NCBI RefSeq assembly: GCF_003955665.1
Contig: NZ_RXHU01000059.1
Coordinates: 1 to 59,524 of the forward strand
Direction: 5' to 3'
DNA length: 59,524 nucleotides
Source: Paenibacillus whitsoniae
Lineage (GTDB): Bacteria > Bacillota > Bacilli > Paenibacillales > NBRC-103111
Positions 33,949 through 43,033 of this stretch are shown here, piece after piece. Both the position numbers and the translations under genes were made by a program. A model generated the notes under the pieces. The model did not search any database, was not told the origin of the DNA, and was given only the letters and a program-made list of their open reading frames with translations. Within the stretch, counting starts at the first letter, position 1. Each line of letters begins with the position of its first letter.

Positions 33949-34092
33949 GTCAGCGGACGGCGGAGCCTTTTATGTTTGGACGGTTCAGGGATGCGAAAGG
34001 TTTATTTTTGCATGGACAGGCTCGCCCACGTATACAATCCGCGCTTTTCCCCTATACTAGGACGTAAACATCAGGAACTGGGCGTACATATA

Positions 34093-34121
34093 TTGACTAT
34101 GTATCAAATGTTCGTTATCAT
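34093..34121 (+). promoter_or_regulatory. Sigma-A promoter of the valS T-box leader
   Basis: TTGACT (34093-34098), exactly 17 bases, TATCAT (34116-34121). It gives a start near 34128, the right distance for a full T-box leader. 33949-34092 holds nothing else I can name. Confidence 0.75.
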
Positions 34122-34149
34122 ATAGTGTAATACATTTTGAGTCCAACAT

Positions 34150-34427
34150 ATGGAATTGCAAGGATAGGGAGTAGTAGACGGCAATAGCCTTCAGAGAGTG
34201 GAGCTGTAACGCTGAGAGGTTCCACAGGATTCATCCGTTCGAAGTCGCCCTGGAGCAGTGAATGTGAGTGAGAAGCCCGAATTAGGAAGGCGCTCAGTAG
34301 CATTGACCGGTTACAGCCGTTACCTGTTTGAGTGTCATGTTCAGGCTGCACACTGTGCGCTGGCATGAAATGAAGGTGGTACCACGGAAGCTATACCTTT
34401 CGTCCTTTTTGGGCGAGAGGTTTTTTT
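34150..34427 (+). promoter_or_regulatory. T-box riboswitch controlling valS
   Basis: The T-box antiterminator sequence GAAGGTGGTACCACGG is at 34372-34387, with the TGGT that pairs to uncharged tRNA ACCA ends. It is followed by a terminator stem CCTTTCGTCC (34396-34405) / GGGCGAGAGG (34411-34420) and seven T. Upstream lie Stem I features: GGGAGTAGTA near 34168, CAGAGAG at 34192-34198, GCCCTGGAGC at 34247-34256 and an AGTAG element near 34296. A GTG valine codon at 34264-34266 (or 34268-34270), just after GTGAAT, is a candidate specifier. Uncharged tRNA-Val would favour read-through into valS. Confidence 0.9.
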
Positions 34428-34478
34428 GTGTCCAGGCAATATTTAGCTAATTTCTATCGATCTATGGAGGTTTTCACA

Positions 34479-37139
34479 ATGACCGAGACCAAGCTACAAA
34501 CCGAAATGCCGACAACGTATGATCCGAAAGAGGCGGAACGCAAATGGTATGCCTATTGGATCGAAAATGAGTTTTTCAAAGCGGGCAACCGCCCGGACGC
34601 GGAAACGTTCACCATTGTGATCCCGCCTCCGAACGTAACGGGGATGCTGCATATCGGGCATGCGCTCGATTTTACGCTGCAGGACATTCTCATCCGCACC
34701 AAACGGATGCAAGGCTACGATACACTGTGGCTGCCAGGCTCCGACCACGCAGGCATCGCGACGCAGACGCGCGTCGAGCAAAAGCTGCGTGAACACGGAC
34801 AAACGCGCTACGACCTTGGCCGTGAGAAGTTCCTGGAGAAAGTATGGGAATGGAAAGAGATGTATGCTGAGACGATCCGTGAGCAATGGGCGAAAATGGG
34901 CTTCTCTCTCGACTACTCCCGCGAGCGTTTTACGCTGGACGAAGGATTGTCTCAAGCGGTCCGGGAAGTGTTCGTTTCTCTCTATGATAAAGGCTTGATC
35001 TATCGCGGCAATTATATTATTAACTGGGATCCTGCGGCGCGCACGGCGCTATCGGACATCGAAGTTGAGTATAAAGAAGTGCAAGGCGCGCTGTATCACT
35101 TGAAATATGAAACAACGGATGGCACAGGTTCCATCGTCGTGGCGACGACGCGTCCGGAGACGATGCTGGGCGATACGGCGGTTGCGGTTCATCCGGAGGA
35201 TGAGCGTTACAAGCACCTGATCGGCAAGAAGCTGCTGCTTCCGATTGTTAATCGGGAAATCCCGGTCATTGCAGACGAGTATGTAGAAAAAGAGTTCGGA
35301 AGCGGCGCGGTGAAAATTACGCCTGCCCACGATCCGAACGATTTTGAAGTTGGCAAACGCCACGATCTGCCGCAAATTCTGGTGATGGACGAATCCGGCA
35401 CCATGAACGCGAATGCGGGCCCGTACAAAGGCCAGGATCGTTTTGAATGCCGGAAGCAAATCGTCGCCGATCTGAAAGAGCAGGGCGTTCTGCTCAAAAT
35501 CGAAGAGCACGTGCACCAGGTCGGCCACAGCGAGCGCAGCGGCGCGGTGATCGAGCCATATCTGTCCACGCAGTGGTTCGTTAAAATGCAGCCGCTTGCG
35601 GATCAAGCGATTCGCACGCAAAAAGAAGGCAAAGGCGTCAACTTCGTACCGGACCGTTTTGAGAAAACGTATTTGAACTGGATCGAAAATGTTCGCGACT
35701 GGTGTATTTCCCGTCAACTGTGGTGGGGCCACCGGATTCCTGCTTGGCACTGCGCGGATTGCGGTCACATTACCGTATCTCGCGAGGATGCGACGGCTTG
35801 CTCTTCCTGCCAAAGCACAAACCTGAACCAGGACAACGACGTACTCGACACATGGTTCAGCTCGGCGCTATGGCCGTTCTCGACACTCGGCTGGCCGAAT
35901 GAGACCGAGGATATGAAGCGTTTTTACCCGACGAATGTACTTGTCACGGGGTATGACATTATTTACTTCTGGGTTGCGCGGATGATTTTCCAAGGGCTTG
36001 AGTTTACAGGACAAATTCCGTTCAAAGACGTGCTGATGCACGGTCTCGTCCGCGACAGCGAAGGCCGCAAAATGTCCAAATCGCTAGGCAACGGCGTTGA
36101 CCCCCTCGAGGTCATTGAGAAGTATGGCGCGGATGCGATGCGCTACATGATTTCCACAAGCAGCACGCCAGGGCTTGACTTGCGATTCCGCTGGGAGCGC
36201 GTTGAGCAGGCGCGCAATTTTGCCAACAAGATTTGGAACGCTTCGCGCTTTGCCTTGATGAACCTGGAAGGCGTAACGGCTGCGGACATCGACTTGTCCG
36301 GCTCGCTCGGGACGGCTGACCGTTGGATTCTGCACCGTTTGAACGAAACGGTTCGCGATGTCACGCGCTTGATCGACAGCTACGAATTCGGGGAAACCGG
36401 CCGTCTGCTGTATAACTTCATCTGGGATGACCTGTGCGACTGGTACATCGAGTTCAGCAAGCTGAGCTTGTATGGGGCAGATCCTGCCGCGAAAAAGCAA
36501 ACGCAATCTGTGCTCGCTTATGTGCTCGATCAAACGCAGCGTCTGATTCATCCGTTCATGCCGTTTATTTCCGAGGAAATTTGGCAGCATCTGCCGCATG
36601 TCGGCGACACGATTACGCTGGCGGCATGGCCGACAGAGAACGCGGCGTTCGAAGCGCCTGACGCGGTTCGCGAGATGGAGCTGCTGATGGAAGCGATCCG
36701 TGCGGTTCGGAACATTCGCGCCGAAGTGAACGTTCCGATGAGCAAGAAGATCGAGCTGCTCATGAAGCCTGCGAGCGCAGAGACCGAAGCTATTCTGCGC
36801 AGCAACGAAGAATACCTCAAGCGCTTCTGCAACACGTCGCTGCTGCAAATCGACGCTGCCCTTGCCGCGCCGGATAAAGCGATGACGGCGATCATCACCG
36901 GCACGGAGCTTTACTTGCCGCTGGCCGGTCTGATCGACATCGCGCAGGAGCTTGCGCGTCTGGAGAAAGAGTTGCAGACGCTGCACGGCGAAGTTGAGCG
37001 TATCGAGAAGAAGCTGTCGAACCAAGGGTTCGTAGCCAAGGCGCCGGCCAAAGTCATCGACGAAGAGAAGGCGAAGCTGGCCGATTATGCCGACAAGCGG
37101 GATAAAGTGCTTGCACGATTAGCGGAGTTGCGTGGATAA
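34479..37139 (+). CDS. valS: Valyl-tRNA synthetase
   Basis: 886 residues from ATG 34479, placed by GGAGGT; a longer frame starts inside the leader terminator and can be set aside. Class I motifs HIGH (58-61) and KMSKS (531-535), CP1 editing-domain blocks (ATTRPETMLGDTAVAV, KITPAHDPNDFEVG), a CxxC pair region (HCADCGHITVS, CSSCQ) and a C-terminal coiled coil (LARLEKELQTLHGEVERIEKKL) are all seen. It charges tRNA-Val and edits threonine. Controlled by the T-box upstream; folC follows 69 bases later. Confidence 0.98.
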   Translation: MTETKLQTEMPTTYDPKEAERKWYAYWIENEFFKAGNRPDAETFTIVIPPPNVTGMLHIGHALDFTLQDILIRTKRMQGYDTLWLPGSDHAGIATQTRVEQKLREHGQTRYDLGREKFLEKVWEWKEMYAETIREQWAKMGFSLDYSRERFTLDEGLSQAVREVFVSLYDKGLIYRGNYIINWDPAARTALSDIEVEYKEVQGALYHLKYETTDGTGSIVVATTRPETMLGDTAVAVHPEDERYKHLIGKKLLLPIVNREIPVIADEYVEKEFGSGAVKITPAHDPNDFEVGKRHDLPQILVMDESGTMNANAGPYKGQDRFECRKQIVADLKEQGVLLKIEEHVHQVGHSERSGAVIEPYLSTQWFVKMQPLADQAIRTQKEGKGVNFVPDRFEKTYLNWIENVRDWCISRQLWWGHRIPAWHCADCGHITVSREDATACSSCQSTNLNQDNDVLDTWFSSALWPFSTLGWPNETEDMKRFYPTNVLVTGYDIIYFWVARMIFQGLEFTGQIPFKDVLMHGLVRDSEGRKMSKSLGNGVDPLEVIEKYGADAMRYMISTSSTPGLDLRFRWERVEQARNFANKIWNASRFALMNLEGVTAADIDLSGSLGTADRWILHRLNETVRDVTRLIDSYEFGETGRLLYNFIWDDLCDWYIEFSKLSLYGADPAAKKQTQSVLAYVLDQTQRLIHPFMPFISEEIWQHLPHVGDTITLAAWPTENAAFEAPDAVREMELLMEAIRAVRNIRAEVNVPMSKKIELLMKPASAETEAILRSNEEYLKRFCNTSLLQIDAALAAPDKAMTAIITGTELYLPLAGLIDIAQELARLEKELQTLHGEVERIEKKLSNQGFVAKAPAKVIDEEKAKLADYADKRDKVLARLAELRG

Positions 37140-37208
37140 TTCGAGCAAAATGTACGATTGTCTAGGTACGCTTACGAGACAATTCATATAGTAAATGAGG
37201 ATGAGACT

Positions 37209-38585
37209 ATGGAAGCAACAACTAACAAGCCTATAGGGGAGTTCCAGACGGCGGAAGAAGCGATCGATTGGATCGTTGGACGCATGGAGAAGCTCGGCAT
37301 GAAGCCGGGCCTCCAGCGCATGGAGCTGCTTATGGAGAAGCTCGGCAACCCCGAGCGCAGACTCAAATTCATTCACGTAGCGGGAACCAACGGCAAGGGC
37401 TCGACGTGTGCATATCTGGCTTCGGTGCTGCAAGCGTGCGGCTACGATGTCGGCACGTTCACATCGCCTTATCTGGTGCGCTACACGAACCGGATGCAAG
37501 TGAACGGCGAGGACATTCCAGACGATGTGCTGCTGCGGTTAGTGAACGATCTCAAGCCGGTCGTGGACGAGGTGGCGGAGACAGAGCTCGGCGCTCCGAC
37601 CATGTTTGAAATCTCCACGGCGCTGGCGATTTTGTATTTCGGCAAGGTGGCTTATCCTGACTATGTCGTGTGGGAAACGGGGCTTGGCGGAAGACTCGAC
37701 AGCACCAACATTGTGAATCCGATCGCCACGATCATCACGAACGTCGGGCATGATCACATGGACATTCTCGGCGATACGCTGGAGCAAGTGGCGGCGGAGA
37801 AAGCCGGTATTATCAAAGCGGGCGTTCCTGTCATTACGGCGGTCGAGCCTCGCGAGATTTGGCAAGTGATTGAAGCGAAAGCGAAGGAAAAGAAAGCGAC
37901 GTTGTATACGCTTGGCGATCAATTTTCTTTATCGCGCGTAGAAAGCCAGTTGGACCGGCAGTCGTTCCAGTTTAGCGGCCCGTTCCGCCACATTCCGAAT
38001 GTGACCATTGGCATGAACGGCGAACATCAGCTCAAGAACGCTGCTGTTGCGTTAATGACGCTGGAAGTGCTGCGTCAATACTACGCTTGCATCGTGGACG
38101 ATGAGGATCTGTACCGCGGATTTGAAGCCACACGTTGGCCCGGTCGTCTGGAAATGGTGTCGCAGGAGCCGCGTATTCTCATCGACGGGGCGCACAATCC
38201 CGAAGGCGCTGCGACGTTGGCCGCAGCTTTGCAGAATGTATACAGCTACCGCAAGCTGCACATGATGATCGGAATGCTGGCGACCAAGAATCATACAGGC
38301 TACTTAAGGCATATACTACCATTGGTGGATACCCTTATTTTTACAGAAGCGAATTTTCATAAAAAAGGCGATGCTGCCATGCTCGCGGACCTCGCACGGG
38401 AGCTTCTCCGAGAGATGAACCGTGAAGTGGACATTGTGATCGAGCGGGATTGGAAGCAAGCATTGCACGTATTGATAAGCAGAACTGAGCAGGATGATCT
38501 GGCGGTCGTATCCGGCACGCTGTATTTAATCTCTGATGTTCGTTCTTGGATAACCTATCAAACCGATTCTGACAAAGGATGGTGA
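37209..38585 (+). CDS. folC: Folylpolyglutamate synthase / dihydrofolate synthase
   Basis: 458 residues from ATG 37209. The ATP loop GTNGKGST is at 59-66, followed by TSPYLVRYTNRMQVNGEDI, ETGLGGRLDSTN, ITNVGHDHMDILGDT and IDGAHNPEGA, the folate-ligase signatures. It adds glutamate to dihydropteroate and tetrahydrofolates. The valS-folC order matches B. subtilis, and no terminator separates them. murC starts seven bases after its stop. Confidence 0.96.
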   Translation: MEATTNKPIGEFQTAEEAIDWIVGRMEKLGMKPGLQRMELLMEKLGNPERRLKFIHVAGTNGKGSTCAYLASVLQACGYDVGTFTSPYLVRYTNRMQVNGEDIPDDVLLRLVNDLKPVVDEVAETELGAPTMFEISTALAILYFGKVAYPDYVVWETGLGGRLDSTNIVNPIATIITNVGHDHMDILGDTLEQVAAEKAGIIKAGVPVITAVEPREIWQVIEAKAKEKKATLYTLGDQFSLSRVESQLDRQSFQFSGPFRHIPNVTIGMNGEHQLKNAAVALMTLEVLRQYYACIVDDEDLYRGFEATRWPGRLEMVSQEPRILIDGAHNPEGAATLAAALQNVYSYRKLHMMIGMLATKNHTGYLRHILPLVDTLIFTEANFHKKGDAAMLADLARELLREMNREVDIVIERDWKQALHVLISRTEQDDLAVVSGTLYLISDVRSWITYQTDSDKGW

Positions 38586-38592
38586 GAACGGC

Positions 38593-39981
38593 GTGAGTCA
38601 AGCACAACACGTACATTTTATTGGAATCGGCGGATACGGCATGAGTGCCATTGCCAAAGTCATGCTGGAAATGGGCTATCGCATTTCCGGTTCGGATCTT
38701 GCACAGCAGGAGCTGACGGAGAAGCTGAAAGCCAAAGGCGCGCAAGTATTTATCGGGCATGAGGCAAACAATGTTTCAGGTGCCGATTTGGTCGTTTACT
38801 CGACGGCGCTGGCCAAAGATAATGTGGAGATTCAGCAAGCCGAGCAGCTCAATATCCCGATCATTCACCGCTCGCAGATGCTTGCAAGGCTGATGAATGA
38901 GCGTAAAGGCATCGCGGTTGCGGGTGCCCACGGCAAAACGACAACCTCTTCCATGATCGCTCTGGTGATGGAGCTGAGTGGACTCGATCCGACGTATATT
39001 ATCGGCGGCGAGATTATGAACGTCGGCAGCAATGCCAAAGCCGGCAAAGGGGACTACGTTGTCGCGGAGGCGGACGAGAGTGACGGTACGTTCCTTCAAT
39101 ACCACCCGACGCTCGCGCTCGTGAACAATATCGAAGCGGATCATCTGGAGAACTATAATGGCGATTTTGAAAATTTGAAAAAAGCCTATCGGCAGTTTCT
39201 CAGCCAAGTTCGGCCGGACGGCAAGGCGATTGTTTGCGGCGACGATGCGTTCTTGCGTGAAATGATTCCGCAGATTCAGAGCGAAGTCATCACGTACGGC
39301 ATTGAGGCTGATGCGGACTTTGTAGCCACCGGCATTACGTTGGGTGATCGCAAAGTGACCTTCGACGTGCAGCATCAAGGTGAGCATCTCGGAGAAATCA
39401 GCTTATCGGTTCCCGGTAAGCATAATGTATACAATGCGCTCGCGACGCTGATCACTTGTCTGCAAGCCGGTCTTTCGTTTGAAGCGGTAGCGAAGGCGAT
39501 TCAGGAGTTCCGCGGCGCAAAACGTAGATTTCAAGTGCTGGGTGAAGTGCAGGATATCCTGGTGATCGATGACTATGCCCACCATCCGACGGAAATTCAA
39601 GCGACGATTTCTGCGGCCAAAGCGACGGGCAAGCGGATTATTGCGGTATTCCAGCCGCAGCGCTATACGCGAACCTATTATTTATTCGAGCAATTCAGCC
39701 GTTCCTTTGCGGAAGCGGATGAAGTGATCATAACCGATATTTACTCGCCTGCGGGCGAGAAGCGCATCGAGGGTGTGGATTCCGCCAAGCTGGTCGAGCT
39801 GATTCGAAGCAACAGCAACAGCCGCGTGCAGCATATCCCTTCGCGGGAAGAGGTTCAAAGCTATTTGTTCACGCATGTACAGCCTGGCGATCTTGTGCTC
39901 ACGATGGGTGCGGGCGATATTTGGAAGGCGGCGGACGGCCTGGCCAAAGAACTGCGCAAGAAATACGAAGCGGAGCAATAA
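38593..39981 (+). CDS. murC: UDP-N-acetylmuramate-L-alanine ligase
   Basis: 462 residues from GTG 38593 after GGATGGTGAG. Rossmann N terminus VHFIGIGGYGMSAIA, ATP loop GAHGKTT at 111-117, EADESDGTFLQYHPT and DDYAHHPTEI are Mur-ligase signatures. It adds L-Ala to UDP-MurNAc in the cytosol. In B. subtilis murC is elsewhere; here it is close-packed with folC and ahead of the spoIIB-like gene. A terminator follows. Confidence 0.97.
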   Translation: MSQAQHVHFIGIGGYGMSAIAKVMLEMGYRISGSDLAQQELTEKLKAKGAQVFIGHEANNVSGADLVVYSTALAKDNVEIQQAEQLNIPIIHRSQMLARLMNERKGIAVAGAHGKTTTSSMIALVMELSGLDPTYIIGGEIMNVGSNAKAGKGDYVVAEADESDGTFLQYHPTLALVNNIEADHLENYNGDFENLKKAYRQFLSQVRPDGKAIVCGDDAFLREMIPQIQSEVITYGIEADADFVATGITLGDRKVTFDVQHQGEHLGEISLSVPGKHNVYNALATLITCLQAGLSFEAVAKAIQEFRGAKRRFQVLGEVQDILVIDDYAHHPTEIQATISAAKATGKRIIAVFQPQRYTRTYYLFEQFSRSFAEADEVIITDIYSPAGEKRIEGVDSAKLVELIRSNSNSRVQHIPSREEVQSYLFTHVQPGDLVLTMGAGDIWKAADGLAKELRKKYEAEQ

Positions 39982-39985
39982 AAGG

Positions 39986-40028
39986 AAGACTGCTGGAAAG
40001 CCATTAGGCTGGAGGCGGTCTTTTTTTT
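39986..40028 (+). terminator. Terminator after murC
   Basis: GACTGC (39988-39993) pairs with GCGGTC (40015-40020), with inner pairing and a run of eight T. Confidence 0.75.
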
Positions 40029-40039
40029 ATTTGAAGGAA

Positions 40040-40068
40040 ACATATTCATGCGACAACTCTCATACTCT
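40040..40068 (+). promoter_or_regulatory. Candidate sigma-E-type promoter of the spoIIB-like gene
   Basis: ACATATT (40040-40046) matches six of seven positions of the sigma-E -35 consensus (KMATATT). CATACTCT (40061-40068) matches the -10 CATACANT except for one base. The gap is 14 bases, the usual length. It lies about 80 bases before the chosen start codon and rules out the longer frame beginning at 40048. Confidence 0.55.
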
Positions 40069-40146
40069 AGTAACAGAAGATTTGGACAAGATGAAGGGCA
40101 GTGCGTCCCTGATCCCAATACAGGCTGCGAGGAGTGTGTGGATAGT

Positions 40147-41544
40147 ATGAGCAAAGCGAGAATTACGTACCGATTCGATCCGAAAGAAAGAGCGGAATCC
40201 GAGCGAAGAGCGACCAGAGTGCAGCAAGCGGAGGAAACGGTCATTCCGCTCTATCAAGAAGAGTTTCAAGTGATAGAAACGAAAAGAGAAGAGGAGCCTG
40301 GGGGCGTCACGCCTTACCAGCAGGCGGAGCGGGAGCAAGTGGAAAGCTTATTCGAATCGCATGCGCTGAATACGTTTACGACCGACTTCGGCAGCTGGAA
40401 CAGCCCGTTCGAGACGGAGGGCGAGCGTGTCGAGCGTATCATTCGCGATTCGCAGCAAGCGCGGGATGGCGGGGATAAGGAAGCGGCGCGATCACCGCTG
40501 TTGCCGTTATCGCAGCACGATCAGCCTCAGCCGCCGTTCTCGCCGCAGCATGATTATCCTAGACAGCCGCATCCAACCAGAATGGATCACCCGGAAAGAA
40601 CAAGCCCTTATGAGCCCATGGAGCACGATTGGCGCGCGCGCGAGCCGTATCCCGAGCCCGGTCCCGGCATTCGCTACACCAAATCGTCCGGAACCCCGTG
40701 GTTCCGAATCGCGACTTCGGTTGCGGGGGCCGTTGTGACCGGCATTGCTTTTGGCTTCTTCGTACTATCCATGTTCTCCTCCGATCGGGAAGTTCCGGGC
40801 GGCGTCACCATCACGAACACCGTCGCTTCGCCGGCGCCGAGCGTACAAGCAGGCGCGAAGCCGACGGGAGAGGCAGCGGCGGTTACCGCCACATCAGCCC
40901 TGCCGTCAACGGCTGTGCAAATACCGGCCAAATCGTACACCTTTCTGCAAAACGGCGTATTCAGCTCGCTTCAAGGCGCGAAGGCGCTGCAGGACACGAT
41001 GAGCAAGAAGGGGTTGGCGACGGCGCTTGATACTTCGGATAAAATGACGGTGTTCGTCGGTTTTGGCAAGACACGCGATGACGCGAACGTCCTGAAGCAG
41101 CAAGTTCAGGCTGCCGACAAGTCGATTGAAGTCTATTTGAAAAACGTCGACTTTCCGGCGATGACCAGCATCCGTTGGTCCGGCGCGAAGCCGGAATCCG
41201 TGCCAAGCTTTATTGCGGAAGGCGATAAGCTGGTGAATACGATCTCCGGACTGACGGTCGTGCACCTGGCCGAAACGAAGCCGACGGCCATCGGCGATGA
41301 CTCGATGAAGACGATCCGCACGTCGCATCAGACGCTCATTACGATGTCTGCTGCGCTCACCGATGGGGACGAACCGAACGCCAAGTCGTCCATTCAAAAG
41401 ATGACAACCGCCATGAACAGCGCCGTACAATCCCTGGAGGAGTACAAGAAAGCTCCTTCGCAAGCGATGCTTTGGCAAGCGCAGTCCTCGCTTATGCAGT
41501 ACATTCTCGCAGAGAAGGCGCTGCTGAGCTTGATCGGAACTTAA
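40147..41544 (+). CDS. SpoIIB-like SPOR-domain membrane protein
   Basis: 465 residues from ATG 40147 (MSKARITYRFDPKE), with GAGGAG 12 bases upstream; GTG 40138 is an alternative. A charged, Pro/Gln-rich cytoplasmic part (~185 residues) is followed by one membrane helix (IATSVAGAVVTGIAFGFFVL), a Pro/Ala/Thr linker, and a SPOR-type domain (~residues 260-340: SYTFLQNGVFSSLQGAKALQDTMSKKGL ... VFVGFGKTRDDANVLKQQVQ). A helical tail ends the protein. SPOR domains bind denuded septal peptidoglycan. B. subtilis SpoIIB has the same architecture and the same place before maf, so a role in septal remodelling during engulfment is likely. Confidence 0.8.
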   Translation: MSKARITYRFDPKERAESERRATRVQQAEETVIPLYQEEFQVIETKREEEPGGVTPYQQAEREQVESLFESHALNTFTTDFGSWNSPFETEGERVERIIRDSQQARDGGDKEAARSPLLPLSQHDQPQPPFSPQHDYPRQPHPTRMDHPERTSPYEPMEHDWRAREPYPEPGPGIRYTKSSGTPWFRIATSVAGAVVTGIAFGFFVLSMFSSDREVPGGVTITNTVASPAPSVQAGAKPTGEAAAVTATSALPSTAVQIPAKSYTFLQNGVFSSLQGAKALQDTMSKKGLATALDTSDKMTVFVGFGKTRDDANVLKQQVQAADKSIEVYLKNVDFPAMTSIRWSGAKPESVPSFIAEGDKLVNTISGLTVVHLAETKPTAIGDDSMKTIRTSHQTLITMSAALTDGDEPNAKSSIQKMTTAMNSAVQSLEEYKKAPSQAMLWQAQSSLMQYILAEKALLSLIGT

Positions 41545-41552
41545 CAAAAAAA

Positions 41553-41595
41553 CAGCAAGCCCGGTCGCTTTATGCGTGCTGGGTTTGCTGCTTTT
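41553..41595 (+). terminator. Terminator after the spoIIB-like gene
   Basis: CAGCAAGCCC (41553-41562) pairs with GGGTTTGCTG (41581-41590), followed by CTTTTT. It may also act on the opposing minus-strand pair, whose last gene ends at 41612. Confidence 0.8.
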
Positions 41596-41611
41596 TGGTA
41601 AGAAGGGTTGC

Positions 41612-42100
41612 TCATGGATCAACCTGCGTGGGAGTCGGATGCATCCGTGTTTTAGCAACACCGAGTGCCAAGCTCCCCCAAAGGGTTTGCTCAACAAATT
41701 GAGATTTCTCATTCGTACACTGGACAATTAAAATAACTTGGGCCAGCTTAGTCTTCACTGTTCTGAGCTTTTTTCGTTTTATTACGGTTTTAATTAAATC
41801 GTATAGAAAACCAAGAGTGAACCCGCCCAAAGCTCCAATCAGCCCCCAATAAACGGGACCCCAGTGGAGAACAAAGCCTCTGGCGACCCCGATCGTTCCG
41901 CCCATCATAGCCAGGACTAGCCCAATATCGACTAGCGAGGTTCCGTCTGTACCGTGCATGGCATCTATGAGTTTTGTATTCACTGAACGTTCATCAAGAG
42001 GAACAGCGTAGATGTCGGTGATTTCATTTTCTTTCAGTTTACTAATGGCAAGTTCGATATAGTGTGAATGCTGAAATGTAGAAAAGAACTGGATGTCCAC
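41612..42100 (-). CDS. Hypothetical membrane protein, 162 residues
   Basis: Starts at GTG 42100, overlapping the stop of the upstream gene by one base (TAGTG), so translation is probably coupled. An N-terminal soluble region (IQFFSTFQHSHYIELAISKLKENEITDIYAVPLDER) resembles the small alpha/beta domain seen before Gly-rich helices in stress-type membrane proteins. Two membrane helices follow (VDIGLVLAMMGGTIGVARGFVL and GPVYWGLIGALGGFTLGFLYDLI), then a basic tail. I cannot name a family with confidence. AT-richer than the flanking core genes. Confidence 0.65.
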   Translation of the reverse strand: MDIQFFSTFQHSHYIELAISKLKENEITDIYAVPLDERSVNTKLIDAMHGTDGTSLVDIGLVLAMMGGTIGVARGFVLHWGPVYWGLIGALGGFTLGFLYDLIKTVIKRKKLRTVKTKLAQVILIVQCTNEKSQFVEQTLWGSLALGVAKTRMHPTPTQVDP

Positions 42101-42885
42101 TAGATTTTTTCTCCTTTGTGTAAAACAAAACTGGGGGATTGGTACTCTCTTTTCAAATAATCCGCTTGTTCACAATCAAACAACTTTGAAAGCTCTACTG
42201 CATTGCTGTAGGAATCATAGAGACCATAGAAATAAATAGAAGGAAAGTAAAGGAGCCACTGAGCTCCTAGAACCTCTTTGGTCACCGGTAGGTTTCCAAG
42301 CAAAAAGTAGTGCAGCGCTTCGACCATGTTCGAATTAATGACAATAATTAAGGTCATTATTAGCGTCAATGCAGCGGCTACGATTCGGTGTATATAGAGT
42401 TGACCAAGACTTGGAATTGTCATTGACCAAATCAAAGCAATCCAAGGACTTTTTTTGTCTAAATAGTTCATTTGGAAAGGGCTTATCGATAAAGTGGGAA
42501 ATTTGGCATTTTCCCTTCGAGCCAACAGATGAATCTTGTTTTCATCGACAGCCGTTCGGTAACTGTCCCAAATTGCAAATAAATACACGGGGATATAGAG
42601 GTAAATATACTTTTCATTTAAAACAGATTTTGCTTCGTCAATATTTCCGTTAATTGAATAGATAATGGCTGAATTTAAATGGGTAACCTGGTTAATATAA
42701 AATTCCCAAAAAAACAAGGCAAACCCAGTAACAAATTTGTGGACTAAGAAATGCCCGAATCCAGGGAACGCAACTGACCATAAGGCAATAATCAAGGGGT
42801 TTCGTTGGTGAAGCTGGATTGTACCGAACGTGGTGACGTTGGCTAGATAATAACGATTTCTATATTTGTTACGAAAGTTATTCAC
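42100..42885 (-). CDS. Hypothetical polytopic membrane protein with internal duplication
   Basis: 261 residues from GTG 42885 with GGAGAGGG upstream. The protein has two related halves: NPLIIALWSVAFPGFGHFLVHKFVTGFALFFWEF and SPWIALIWSMTIPSLGQLYIHRIVAAALTLIMTL share P-x-I-A-L-x-W-S-x-x-x-P-x-x-G-x-x-x-x-H. Each half ends with a YDSY or WDSYRTAV-type motif. About four to six membrane helices. Function unknown. Base composition is clearly more AT-rich than the neighbouring genes, which may mean horizontal gain. Coupled to the gene at 41612-42100. Confidence 0.7.
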   Translation of the reverse strand: MNNFRNKYRNRYYLANVTTFGTIQLHQRNPLIIALWSVAFPGFGHFLVHKFVTGFALFFWEFYINQVTHLNSAIIYSINGNIDEAKSVLNEKYIYLYIPVYLFAIWDSYRTAVDENKIHLLARRENAKFPTLSISPFQMNYLDKKSPWIALIWSMTIPSLGQLYIHRIVAAALTLIMTLIIVINSNMVEALHYFLLGNLPVTKEVLGAQWLLYFPSIYFYGLYDSYSNAVELSKLFDCEQADYLKREYQSPSFVLHKGEKI

Positions 42886-42993
42886 TGCCTAAACCCTCTC
42901 CAAGTGAAACAGTCTTGATGGTATTATTTAGTTAAGCCCTTTTTTTTATTCTTAGGAAAGGGGTTCTCTGGAATTGTTAAATTTCAGAGAAAA

Positions 42994-43033
42994 AGTAAAG
43001 AAAAAGCCTGCTTTTGCAGGCTTTTTCTTTACT
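42994..43033. terminator. Bidirectional terminator overlapping the amidase stop codon
   Basis: A perfect 18-bp inverted repeat (AGTAAAGAAAAAGCCTGC at 42994-43011 and its complement at 43016-43033) with a TTTT loop. It contains both the T-tract and the TAA stop of the minus-strand amidase gene (43029-43031). Confidence 0.85.

Noticed and set aside
40048..40146. Longer N terminus for the spoIIB-like protein from ATG 40048
   Set aside because: The sigma-E-like promoter lies inside this stretch and the usual family N terminus (MSKARITYRFDP) begins at 40147.
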